Origin: Streptomyces cadmiisoli
GTDB lineage: Bacteria > Actinomycetota > Actinomycetes > Streptomycetales > Streptomycetaceae
Length of the DNA stretch: 64,000 nucleotides
Reading direction: 5' to 3'
Assembly (NCBI RefSeq): GCF_003261055.1
Contig: NZ_CP030073.1
Coordinates: forward strand, 3,720,001 to 3,784,000
A program made the translations under genes and the position numbers. Shown piece after piece: positions 44,732 through 52,923 of this stretch. Position 1 is the stretch's first letter; each line of letters starts with the position of its first letter. The notes beneath the pieces are model-generated. The model saw nothing but the letters and a program-made list of their open reading frames with translations, was not told where the DNA came from and made no database searches.

Positions 44732-45784
44732 TCAGCTGCTCTTGACCTTGATCTCGCCGCTGATGATCTTTTCCTTGGCCGTCTCGATGGCTTCCTGGAG
44801 TTCCGCGTCGTCCGCGAACTTCGGGTTGGAGTCCGCGAGTCCGACCTCACCGGTCTTCAGATCGCCCCTGACGATACCGGTCTCGGGCTTGCCGTCCTCG
44901 ACCGACTTCGCAAGGTTGTACACCGCCTTGGCCACGTCCTTGGTGGCCGAGGTGAGGATGGATTCCTTGTACTTGGCGAGAGCTTCCTGCGCGTACTGGT
45001 CGGAGTCCACACCGATCGCCCACACCTTGTTCGCGGCGGCGGCCTCGATGACGCCCTGACCGGACAGACCGGCCGCCGCGTACACGATGTCGGCCTTCTT
45101 CTCGATCTGGCCCTCGGCGGCGGTCTTGCCCTTGTCGGGGCTGGAGAAGCCGCCCTCCTCCGCGGTCTGCGTCAGGTACTGCGACAGGACCTTGACCTTG
45201 GGGTCGGTGTCCTTGACGCCCTGCTCGAAGCCCGCCTGGAACTTGTGGATCAGCGGGATGTCCACGCCGCCGACGAAGCCGACGACGTCGGACTTCGTGC
45301 TCTTGGCGGCGGCGACACCGGCGAGGTAGGAGGCCTGCTCCTCGGAGAAGACCAGGTCCGCCACGTTGTCGGCCTCGACCTGGGAGTCGTCGACGATGCC
45401 GAAGGTGGTGTCGGGGTACTTCGCCGCGACCTCCTTCACGGCCGGCGCGTACGCGTAGCCGACGCCGACGACGGGGTTGTAGCCCTGCTTCGCCAGCGAC
45501 GACAGACGCTGGATCTTGTCGGCGTCGGTCTCACCCTCGGTGGGCTCGATGTCGGCCGTGTCGTAGCCGAACTCCTTCTCCGCCTGCTCCAGGCCCGCGT
45601 ACGCGGCGTCGTTGAAGGACTGGTCGCCCTTGCCGCCGATGTCGTAGGCGATGGCGAGACCCTTGTCGCCCTTCGACTCCGAGGACGAACTGCTTTCGGT
45701 CGAGGTGCCGCCACAGGCGGACAGAGCGAGGGCGAGGGACGCGGTCGCTGCGCCTGCGACCGCTATGCGGGAAACCCGGCGCAT
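44732..45784 (-). CDS. BMP-family nucleoside-binding lipoprotein 1
   Basis: A 350-residue substrate-binding lipoprotein. The lipobox LSAC places the lipid on Cys24. The BMP/PnrA fold starts at GLAIAYDIGGKGDQSFNDAAY, whose Asp/Asn residues bind the nucleoside, and includes EEQASYLAGVAAA, GFVGGVDIPLIHKFQAGF and AIGVDSDQY. It captures nucleosides for the ABC importer encoded next to it. GGAG lies eight bases before the ATG. It is a close paralogue of the next gene, equal in length, and each has its own operator and terminator. Confidence 0.92.
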   Translation of the reverse strand: MRRVSRIAVAGAATASLALALSACGGTSTESSSSSESKGDKGLAIAYDIGGKGDQSFNDAAYAGLEQAEKEFGYDTADIEPTEGETDADKIQRLSSLAKQGYNPVVGVGYAYAPAVKEVAAKYPDTTFGIVDDSQVEADNVADLVFSEEQASYLAGVAAAKSTKSDVVGFVGGVDIPLIHKFQAGFEQGVKDTDPKVKVLSQYLTQTAEEGGFSSPDKGKTAAEGQIEKKADIVYAAAGLSGQGVIEAAAANKVWAIGVDSDQYAQEALAKYKESILTSATKDVAKAVYNLAKSVEDGKPETGIVRGDLKTGEVGLADSNPKFADDAELQEAIETAKEKIISGEIKVKSS

Positions 45785-45847
45785 GTGTGGTGCTCCTGTC
45801 GTACAAGCGCCGCACGGTTCGGCTTCGGCGCTGGCTTCGCCGCAGAT

Positions 45848-45859
45848 TAACGCGCGTAG
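45848..45859. promoter_or_regulatory. Nucleoside-regulon operator, site 5 (variant)
   Basis: TAACGCGCGTAG keeps the core ACGCGCGT and one perfect half-site of the palindrome. It lies 63 bases upstream of the first BMP lipoprotein start. Confidence 0.7.
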
Positions 45860-45984
45860 ACCTGCCTGAAAACCCCTTCTGTCCACCTTGTTATCCGCCC
45901 GTGGCCAATGTCTCCTCACACCAGGTCACAGCCTTGCCGACCGCAAAGACGGAGTGGCGCTGCGTGACACGGGACCGCCCGACG

Positions 45985-46022
45985 CGACGCGGGCGGGCGC
46001 CTGAGGGCGCCCGCCCGCGTCG
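45985..46022. terminator. Terminator after the second BMP lipoprotein gene
   Basis: A 17-bp G+C-rich perfect stem (45985-46001 with 46006-46022) and a TGAG loop, 40 bases past the stop codon on the minus strand. Confidence 0.8.
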
Positions 46023-46061
46023 ACCCCGAGACGGGCCGGACCGTTCAGTGGGAACGGCAGA

Positions 46062-47114
46062 TCACTCGGTGTCGACCTTGATGGTCCCGGCGATGATCTC
46101 TTCCTTGGCCTTGTTCACCTCGTCCTGGAGACCGGCGATCTCCGCGAACTTCGGGTTGCTCTCGGCCAGGCCGACGCCGTTGACCTTCAGGTCGAAGACC
46201 TGGGTGCCGGTGAGCGGCTTGCCGTCCTCGACGGACTTGGACAGGGCGTACACCGCTCCGCCGACGTCCTTGAGGGCGGAGGTGAGGATGTAGTCCTTGT
46301 ACCCCGCGAGGGCTTCCTGCTGGTACTGGTCGGAGTCGACGCCGATCGCCCAGACCTTGGCCTTGGCGGCGGCCTCGATGACGCCCTGACCGGACAGACC
46401 GGCCGCCTGGTAGACGACGTCGGCCTTCTTCTCGATCTGGCCCTCGGCGGCGGCCTTGCCCTTGTCGGGGCTGGAGAAGCCGCCCTCCTCCGCGGTCTGC
46501 GTCAGGTACTGCGAGACGACCTTGACCTTGCCGTCGCTGGTGTCCTCGACACCCTGCTTGTAGCCGGCCTCGAACTTGTGGATCAGCGGGATGTCCACAC
46601 CGCCGATGAAGCCCACGGTGTTCGACTTCGTGGCCTTGGCGGCGGCGACACCGGCGAGGTAGGAGGCCTGCTCCTCGGCGAAGACCAGGGAGGCCACGTT
46701 GCCGCCCTCGACGACGGAGTCGACGATGCCGAAGGTGGTCTTCGGGTACTTCTTGGCCACGGCCTCCATCGCGGGGCCGTAGGCGAAGCCGACGCCGATC
46801 ACCGGGTTGTAGCCCTGCTTGGCCAGCGAGGCCAGCCGCTGCTCCTTGTCGGCGTCCGTCTCGCCCTCGGTGGGCTCGATGTCGGCGGTCTTGTAGCCGA
46901 ACTCGCCCTCGGCCTTCTCCAGACCGGCGTACGCCGCGTCGTTGAAGGACTGGTCGCCCTTGCCGCCGATGTCGTAGGCGATGGCGAGGCCCAGGTCCTC
47001 CTTGGGCTTCGTCTCGTTGCCACTGTCAGTGCTGGTACCACCGCAGGCCGTGGCGGCGAGCGCGACCGACGCGACCCCCACCGCGACGCGGGTCAGTTTG
47101 GATATCTGACGCAT
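46062..47114 (-). CDS. BMP-family nucleoside-binding lipoprotein 2
   Basis: A 350-residue paralogue of the preceding protein with the same layout: lipobox ATAC (Cys24), GLAIAYDIGGKGDQSFNDAAY, EEQASYLAGVAAA, GFIGGVDIPLIHKFEAGY and AIGVDSDQY. Differences cluster in the C-terminal lobe and in the YAPAVKEV/YGPAMEAV region, so ligand preference may differ. The ATG at 47114 is chosen by the signal peptide. A 115-base block near 46421-46535 is almost identical in DNA to the matching block of its paralogue. Its own operator lies 55 bases upstream. Confidence 0.92.
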   Translation of the reverse strand: MRQISKLTRVAVGVASVALAATACGGTSTDSGNETKPKEDLGLAIAYDIGGKGDQSFNDAAYAGLEKAEGEFGYKTADIEPTEGETDADKEQRLASLAKQGYNPVIGVGFAYGPAMEAVAKKYPKTTFGIVDSVVEGGNVASLVFAEEQASYLAGVAAAKATKSNTVGFIGGVDIPLIHKFEAGYKQGVEDTSDGKVKVVSQYLTQTAEEGGFSSPDKGKAAAEGQIEKKADVVYQAAGLSGQGVIEAAAKAKVWAIGVDSDQYQQEALAGYKDYILTSALKDVGGAVYALSKSVEDGKPLTGTQVFDLKVNGVGLAESNPKFAEIAGLQDEVNKAKEEIIAGTIKVDTE

Positions 47115-47441
47115 CTGAAGTTCCCCATTCTCCAAAGCCCCGCAGTGGGTGCTCGGTTCGGCGCACATTAACGCGCGTAGACACTCCTGGGAACGGGGTT
47201 CTGCGTGGCCGTTATCCATTCGTGCCGATGGCCGGTAACGTCCCTGTGAACCATCGCCGCGAACGGTGCGCGCCTGGGGCGATCCGGGCGCCGTGAAGCG
47301 CATGGGTGCTCACCACGCGCACCAGGCTGCCGCCGGTGCGGACGGGCCGCAACCCGGGGTCTCCGGGGCGCAGCGGCCCGCCGCTCGCCGGGTCCCGTCC
47401 GGTCGATGCGCGCCGCCGCCCGCGCGGCGGCCTCGCGGGCC
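47115..47441. other. Gap between BMP lipoprotein 2 and the M20 amidohydrolase gene
   Basis: This 327-base gap holds the leader and operator site 6 of the lipoprotein gene in its left part. The right part (47240-47440) is G+C-rich with short inverted repeats near the amidohydrolase stop and no convincing frame. Confidence 0.5.
47169..47180. promoter_or_regulatory. Nucleoside-regulon operator, site 6 (variant)
   Basis: TAACGCGCGTAG, identical to site 5 and preceded by the same ATT, 55 bases upstream of the second BMP lipoprotein start. Confidence 0.7.
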
Positions 47442-48671
47442 CTACGGCATGCCGACCAGTGCCGCGGCGGTGAACAGCTCCACGCCGACGGTGATCGCGG
47501 ACTCGTCCACGTCGAAGTCGCCCTGGTGCAGATCGCGCACGGTGCGCTCACCGGGGCTGCGCACGCCCAGCCGGGCCATGGCGCCCGGCACGTGCTCCAG
47601 GTACCAGGAGAAGTCCTCGCCGCCCAGGCTCTGGTCGGTGACCTCGACCGACTCGGCCCCGCGCCGCGCGGTCATCGCCTCGCGCAGCAGCTCGGTGGTG
47701 TCGGACTCGTTGACCACCGGGGGGACACCCCGCACGTAGTTGATCTCCGACTTGGCGCGGTGCAGGTTGGCGACCTCGTCGATCGCCGCGTGCACGATGT
47801 CGGGCGCCTGCCGCCAGGTGTCGAGGTCCAGGCAGCGCACGGTGCCGGACAGCTCGGCGTGCTGCGGGATGACGTTCGGCGCGTGTCCCGACTCGATCCG
47901 CCCCCAGGTCACGGCGAGTCCGCTGCGGGTGTCGACGCGCCGGGCGACCAGCGCGGGCACATCGGTGACCACCCGGGCGACGGCCGTGACGAGGTCGGTC
48001 GTCAGATGCGGCCGGGCGGTGTGCCCGCCGGGGCCGTCCAGGGCGATCTCCAGCCGGTCGCAGGCCGACGTGATGGGGCCGTGGCGCAGCCCGATCCGCC
48101 CGGCGTCGACCCTGGGGTCGCAGTGCACGGCGATGATCCGCTCCACGCCGTCGAGCACCCCGCAGTCGATGGCGTCGGCGGCGCCGCCGGGCAGCACCTC
48201 CTCGGCCGGCTGGAAGACCAGCCGTACGGGCCGCGGCAGCAGGCCCCGCTGGTGCAGCTCGGCCAGGACGAGCCCGGCGCCCAGCGCCACGGTCGTGTGC
48301 ACGTCGTGCCCGCAGGCGTGCGCCCGGTCGGGCACGGTCGACCGGTAGGGGCATCCGGTCTTGGCGTCCGGGATGGGCAGGGCGTCGATGTCCGCGCGGA
48401 AGGCCAGCATGGGGGTCCCGCCGCGCCACTGGCCGCCGTCGGCTCCGACGTCACATACGAGCCCCGTCCCGACCGGGAGGACCCGCGGCTTCAGGCCGGC
48501 CTTCTCCAGCCGCGCCTTGATCGCCGCGGTCGTACGGAACTCCTGGTTGCCCAGCTCGGGGTGCATGTGCAGGTCGCGGCGGAACGCGACGAGTTCGGTG
48601 CGCAGCGCCTCCGGCAGTTTGCCGGGCAGGGCCGCGTCCCCGGGGCGATCGGCGTCGGACTCCAGTGACAT
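47442..48671 (-). CDS. M20-family amidohydrolase
   Basis: A 409-residue zinc-dependent peptidase/deacylase of the M20D (HipO/amidohydrolase) group. It starts with FRRDLHMHPELGNQEFRT, has metal ligands in ADIDALPIPD and HACGHDVHTT, the catalytic Glu in VFQPAEE, and a late SLGGEDFSWYL ligand. Such enzymes remove acyl groups from amino acids or hydrolyse N-acyl conjugates; the substrate is unknown. The ATG at 48671 has GAAG six bases before it; a GTG four codons earlier is an alternative. In S. coelicolor a similar gene stands between the BMP genes and the wall-polymer cluster (from memory). Confidence 0.88.
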   Translation of the reverse strand: MSLESDADRPGDAALPGKLPEALRTELVAFRRDLHMHPELGNQEFRTTAAIKARLEKAGLKPRVLPVGTGLVCDVGADGGQWRGGTPMLAFRADIDALPIPDAKTGCPYRSTVPDRAHACGHDVHTTVALGAGLVLAELHQRGLLPRPVRLVFQPAEEVLPGGAADAIDCGVLDGVERIIAVHCDPRVDAGRIGLRHGPITSACDRLEIALDGPGGHTARPHLTTDLVTAVARVVTDVPALVARRVDTRSGLAVTWGRIESGHAPNVIPQHAELSGTVRCLDLDTWRQAPDIVHAAIDEVANLHRAKSEINYVRGVPPVVNESDTTELLREAMTARRGAESVEVTDQSLGGEDFSWYLEHVPGAMARLGVRSPGERTVRDLHQGDFDVDESAITVGVELFTAAALVGMP

Positions 48672-48998
48672 CAGTTGCTTCACCCTCTGAAGGGTAGGAC
48701 GCCCGGGCGGCCAACTGACGCGAGATCAACAAAACTTCAGCCCGTTAGGGGAAGAAAATCTGGCCGTCGGACGCATAGGTATCGAGTCGGGTGGGTAAAC
48801 TCGCCGGTTTTGCCCGGACGCCCCGATCACGGGTGTCACCCCTTTCTCCACGCATACCACGCCCGGCCCCACCCGCGCGCTTCCGTTCACCTGTCGGACC
48901 CCTGCGGAACACCCCGCCCGGGTGGCGTGCGTGCCCGCGACGGATCCGGAGACCCCCTTCCTGGCGGCCACCCGAGCCTCGTACTGAGCCTCGTAGGG
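48672..48998. other. Gap between the amidohydrolase and the methyltransferase remnant
   Basis: A 327-base gap. The stretch near 48720-48800 is unusually A/T-rich for this genome (AACAAAACTTCAG, GAAGAAAATC) and could hold promoters in both directions. No gene or clear repeat is seen; the part after 48840 is plain G+C-rich DNA that might be the decayed 5' half of the following pseudogene. Confidence 0.45.
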
Positions 48999-49450
48999 GT
49001 GGACGTGGCCCCGCGGACGGTCGAGCCGGCCGGGCGTGATCATTCCGGCCCGCGCTTCCACGTCGGTTCGATGACCCGGCTGGACCTGCCGGACGACAGC
49101 CTGGCCGGGGTCCTCGCGCTGTACTCGGTCGTCCATGTGCCGGACGGGCACCTGCCGGACGTGTTCGCCGAGTTCCACCGCGTGCCGCGGCCGGGCGGCC
49201 ATGTCCTGCTCGCGTTCCGGTCCGGCGACACCGAGGACCACCGGCACCTGACGGAGCGCTACGGGCACGCCGTCGACCTGCACTCCTACATGCGTACACC
49301 CGAAAGGGTGGCCGACCTGCTGACCGAGGCGGACCTCGCCGTCCGGGCCCGGGACCTGCGCGAGCCGCAGGAGGAGGAGACCCTGGCGCGGGCGTTCCTG
49401 CCGGCCCGCGAGCCGGGCGGCCCGGGGCGCCCGGGGCGGTGCCGGGCGGG
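48999..49450 (+). pseudogene. Decayed SAM-dependent methyltransferase
   Basis: The translation contains the middle and end of a class I methyltransferase: VDVAPRTVE, FHVGSMTRLDLPDDSLAGVL, ALYSVVHVPDGHLPDVFAEF, VPRPGGHVLLAFR and HSYMRTPERVADLL. The SAM-binding motif I (VLDxGCGxG) that should precede it is missing, and no stop codon follows at the expected end; the frame runs on into low-complexity sequence across the next gene. It is therefore a 5'-truncated remnant. The end at 49450 marks where similarity fades. Confidence 0.65.
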
Positions 49451-49513
49451 CGCGGAGGGCGCGGGCCCGGGCGTCGGGGGCGAGGTGGCAACCCGGGCCC
49501 CCGTCCGCCGGCC

Positions 49514-50578
49514 CTACACGGCCTGTACCGCCGACAGTCGGTGCACGTCCCGTGCCGTCCCCGTCACCCCGTCCAGGAAGCCCTGGGCGCGGGGCGAGGC
49601 GGTCCGGGTGAGCCATTCGGGGTCGATGTCGCAGACCGCCACGCGGACGTCCGTGCCGGCCAAGGCCAGCGGGAGGGTGTGGACGACCGTGGACGGGAAG
49701 CTGAGGATGGTGCGGCCGACCGGGCCGCGGCGCGCGATCAGCTCCAGGGGGAGGTCGGGCCGGACGATCTCCAGGCCCGTCTCCACCGCGAGCCGGTGGA
49801 GCTTGTCGGTGCTCTCGCGGCGGTGGGCGAAGTAGCGGCGGGCCCCGTGCTTCTTGGCCAGGGACCGTACGGCGTCGAGGTACCGCTCGTTGTCCACGAC
49901 CCCCGTCTCGACCAGCGAGGTGCCGACCATGTCGGCGCCCTTGGAGATCCGGGGCGGGCCGAAGCGGGCGCGGGTCCAGGCGAAGTCGTTCGCGGTGACC
50001 GTCACCCCGCCCGGCGCCTCGTCGATCGGCATCGAGGAGAACACCTCGACCCGGCGGTCCGCGCCCGGCGTCAGACGGCGCCGGGCGGCGGACGACACCG
50101 GGGCGAAGATCAGATCGCGGGGGCGGCGGCGGCTGCCCCGGCGGTGCCAGCGGACCAGGCGTTCGCCGCGGGCCAGCTGGGTGACGAACTCCATGGTCGC
50201 CGTGCCGTCGTCCACGACCACCAGGTCGCGGGCGCGTGTGATGCTCAGCAGCAGTTGCACATAGCGCGAGAACGGATCGCCCATGACGATCCGTTCCGCG
50301 CGGCACAGCGGGCCGACGAGCCCGCCGATCGTCTGGAAGGGCGCCGACGCGCCGCCGCGCGCCTCCTCCCACCGGACGGTGTAGCCCTCCTCACGCGCCA
50401 GTTCCGCCATCCGCCGCAGCTGGCCGCGGGTCATCGGATCGAGCGGGGACAGGACCACGAGCGTGAGCCCCGCACCGGGTGCGTGGACATGCGCCCACTC
50501 CAGCACGTTCAGGAGCTGTACCGGACTCTCGACGAAGGCGAGAGTATGAGGGCCGGCATTCCCGGCGCGGGGGCTCAT
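49514..50578 (-). CDS. Putative sialyltransferase-like glycosyltransferase (GT52-like)
   Basis: A 354-residue cytoplasmic protein. FVESPVQLLNVLEWAH at the start resembles GT52/GT-B nucleotide-sugar transferases. DLVVVDDGTATMEFV has the D/E-D/E-G motif of bacterial sialyltransferases, RRYFAHRREST takes the place of the HP motif, and LSFPSTVVHTLPLAL contains a Ser-Thr pair near the CMP site. It lies next to the nonulosonate synthase and CMP transferase genes. It probably transfers a CMP-activated nonulosonic acid to the wall polymer; acceptor and linkage are unknown. The ATG at 50578 has no strong ribosome site. Confidence 0.72.
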   Translation of the reverse strand: MSPRAGNAGPHTLAFVESPVQLLNVLEWAHVHAPGAGLTLVVLSPLDPMTRGQLRRMAELAREEGYTVRWEEARGGASAPFQTIGGLVGPLCRAERIVMGDPFSRYVQLLLSITRARDLVVVDDGTATMEFVTQLARGERLVRWHRRGSRRRPRDLIFAPVSSAARRRLTPGADRRVEVFSSMPIDEAPGGVTVTANDFAWTRARFGPPRISKGADMVGTSLVETGVVDNERYLDAVRSLAKKHGARRYFAHRRESTDKLHRLAVETGLEIVRPDLPLELIARRGPVGRTILSFPSTVVHTLPLALAGTDVRVAVCDIDPEWLTRTASPRAQGFLDGVTGTARDVHRLSAVQAV

Positions 50579-50648
50579 CGGCGTACGACCGTCCCGTCGT
50601 AAGGCGTTGTGGGAGTTGTAGGCGTGGCGGGCCCGTCGGCCCCGCGCG

Positions 50649-51587
50649 TCAGACCTGGACCGGCTCGCCCGCGGCCGCGGCGATCTCGGCCTCGGCGACG
50701 ACGCCCTGGACGCGGCGCAGCTTCTTCATCGGGCCGAGCTCCGACTCGTAGACCTGCTTGACGCCGTCACCGAGGGAGGCCTCGATGGTGCGGATGTCGC
50801 GCACCAGGCGGGACAGGCCCTGGGGCTCGACGGAGGCGGCCTGGTCGGAGCCCCACATGGCGCGGTCCAGGGTGATGTGACGCTCGACGAAGGTGGCGCC
50901 GAGGGCGACCGCGGCGAGGGTGGTCTGCAGGCCCGTCTCGTGGCCGGAGTAACCGATCGGGACGTTCGGGTACTCCTGCTGGAGGGTGTTGATCACGCGC
51001 AGGTTGAGCTCCTCGGCCTTGGCCGGGTAGGTCGACGTGGCGTGGCAGAGCAGGATGTTGTCCGAGCCGAGGACCTCGACCGCGTGGCGGATCTGCTTCG
51101 GGGTGGACATGCCCGTGGAGAGGATGACCGTGCGGCCGGTGGCGCGCAGCGCCCGCAGCAGCTCGTCGTCGGTCAGGGACGCGGAGGCGACCTTGTGGGC
51201 GGGGACGTCGAACTTCTCCAGGAAGGCGACGGCCTCGGTGTCCCACGGGGAGGCGAACCAGGCGATCCCCTTCTCCTTGCAGTGCTCGTCGATCCGGCGG
51301 TACTCGTCCTCGCCGAACTCCACGCGGTGGCGGTAGTCGATGTAGGTCATCCGGCCCCAGGGGGTGTCGCGCTCGATGTCCCACTGGTCGCGCGGGGTGC
51401 AGATCTCCGGCGTGCGCTTCTGGAACTTGACCGCGTCGCAGCCCGCCTCGGCGGCCACGTCGATCAGCTTGAAGGCGTTCTCCAGGTCACCGTTGTGGTT
51501 GATGCCGATCTCGCCGGTGATGTACACGGGCCGGCCGGGGCCGGCCGTCTTCGAACCGAACGTGCGCAGGCGGGAGTTGGTGCTCAT
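50649..51587 (-). CDS. NeuB-family nonulosonic acid synthase
   Basis: A 312-residue synthase that condenses phosphoenolpyruvate with a six-carbon sugar (or its phosphate) to a nine-carbon 2-keto acid, such as N-acetylneuraminate or Kdn. YITGEIGINHNGDLENAFKL, AVKFQKRTPE, STGMSTPKQI, LLCHATSTYPA, GYSGHETG and FVERHITLDR form the complete TIM-barrel active site. The protein stops after that barrel; the C-terminal antifreeze-like (SAF) domain of standard NeuB is absent. The ATG at 51587 is chosen by homology. It lies 15 bases after the CMP-nonulosonate synthetase gene in the same operon. Kdn is favoured by analogy with S. coelicolor teichulosonic acid. Confidence 0.9.
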   Translation of the reverse strand: MSTNSRLRTFGSKTAGPGRPVYITGEIGINHNGDLENAFKLIDVAAEAGCDAVKFQKRTPEICTPRDQWDIERDTPWGRMTYIDYRHRVEFGEDEYRRIDEHCKEKGIAWFASPWDTEAVAFLEKFDVPAHKVASASLTDDELLRALRATGRTVILSTGMSTPKQIRHAVEVLGSDNILLCHATSTYPAKAEELNLRVINTLQQEYPNVPIGYSGHETGLQTTLAAVALGATFVERHITLDRAMWGSDQAASVEPQGLSRLVRDIRTIEASLGDGVKQVYESELGPMKKLRRVQGVVAEAEIAAAAGEPVQV

Positions 51588-51601
51588 GGCAGGAACATTC
51601 C

Positions 51602-52882
51602 TTACTTGGTGGAGGGGTCGAGAGAGTCGAGAGAGGGTCCGAGGATCCAGCCGGCGATCTCTCGGATCGCGCCGACGCCACCGGGGACGGTGGTGACCGC
51701 GCGTGCGGCGCCGCGTACCACGTCGTGGGCGCTCGCGACCGCTACCGGCCAGCCGACGAGGGCGAAGCACGGCAGGTCGTTGACGTCGTTGCCGACGTAG
51801 AGCACGCGCTCCGGCGCGATGCCCTGCTCCTCGCACCACTGCTTGAGCGCGAGGTCCTTGCGGTCGATGCCGTGCAGCACCGGGATCTTCAGCTTCCGGG
51901 CACGGGCGGCGACGACCGGGTTCTGCTCCGAGGACAGGATCAGCATCGACAGGCCGCTGCGCCGCAGGGCCGCGATGCCGAGGCCGTCTCCGCGGTGCAC
52001 GGAGACGAACTCCCGTCCATCGGCGTCGATCAGCACCCGGTCGTCCGTCTGGGTGCCGTCGAAGTCGAGTACGACCGCGTCGACGTCGCCGGCGGTCGGC
52101 AGGGCGCCGGGGCGGTCCGCGTCGAACAGCGGGGCCAGCGCCCGGGCGCGGGCGAGGTCGTGCGGGTCGTCGACCTCCAGCACCCGCGCGGGGTCGGTGC
52201 GCACCAGCTCGGTGCGGCCGAAGAAGCGGTGCCGGTGCTCACGGAAGCCGGCCGCGTCCATCGCGTAGGCGGCGCCGGTCTCCAGCAGGTCCTGGGGGCG
52301 GTCCTGGCGGCGCGGGCGGAAGGACTTGTCGTGGTTGACGCCGTAGCCGCCGCCGGAGCTGCGGGAGTCGGCCGCGGTGGCGACGTCGTCGGCCTCCGCC
52401 TCGACATCCGCGTCGCGCCAGATGAAGCCGTGGAAGGGCGCGACGGTGACGGCCGTGTCGGCGCCGTTCTCGACGACCGCGCCGGCCACCCCGTCGATGT
52501 CCTCGCGGATCAGGAAGGGGCTGGTGCACTGCACGAGCAGGACGGCGTCCACGGTGGCGCCGTGCAGCGCCTCGTGGGCGTCCATGGCGTGCAGCACGGC
52601 GGCCTCGGAGGTGGCGGTGTCACCCGCGATGGCGGCCGGACGCAGCACGACCTCGGCGCCGGCCGAGCGGGCGGCGGCCGCGATGGCCTGGTCGTCGGTG
52701 GAGACCACGACGTCCGTCACCAGGCGGCTGGCGACGCACTCGCGCACGGCACGCGCCACCAGCGGCACACCGCCGACGGGCGCGAGGTTCTTCGCGGGTA
52801 CGCCCTTGGAGCCGCCGCGGGCGGGGATCACCGCGAGCACCCGGCGCACCGAAGCGCCCTGGCCCGCTTCCGGGTTGGACAT
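51602..52882 (-). CDS. CMP-nonulosonate synthetase fused to a HAD-type phosphatase
   Basis: A 426-residue bifunctional protein. Residues about 14-240 are a CMP-sialate cytidylyltransferase: VLAVIPARGGSKGVPAKNL, VVVSTDDQAIA, LLVQCTSPFL. Residues about 265-420 are a KdsC-like HAD phosphatase: VVLDFDGTQTDDR with the nucleophile Asp, SSEQNPVV, and VLYVGNDVNDLPCF. The phosphatase could remove the 9-phosphate of the NeuB product before activation, so one polypeptide would carry out two consecutive steps. AAGGAG lies eight bases before the ATG at 52882. A comparable arrangement occurs in vertebrate CMP-sialate synthetases, whose HAD domain is less active. Confidence 0.88.
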   Translation of the reverse strand: MSNPEAGQGASVRRVLAVIPARGGSKGVPAKNLAPVGGVPLVARAVRECVASRLVTDVVVSTDDQAIAAAARSAGAEVVLRPAAIAGDTATSEAAVLHAMDAHEALHGATVDAVLLVQCTSPFLIREDIDGVAGAVVENGADTAVTVAPFHGFIWRDADVEAEADDVATAADSRSSGGGYGVNHDKSFRPRRQDRPQDLLETGAAYAMDAAGFREHRHRFFGRTELVRTDPARVLEVDDPHDLARARALAPLFDADRPGALPTAGDVDAVVLDFDGTQTDDRVLIDADGREFVSVHRGDGLGIAALRRSGLSMLILSSEQNPVVAARARKLKIPVLHGIDRKDLALKQWCEEQGIAPERVLYVGNDVNDLPCFALVGWPVAVASAHDVVRGAARAVTTVPGGVGAIREIAGWILGPSLDSLDPSTK

Positions 52883-52923
52883 TGGCTGTACTCCTTGACG
52901 TGCGTGAGGTGGGGTCCCGTGGC

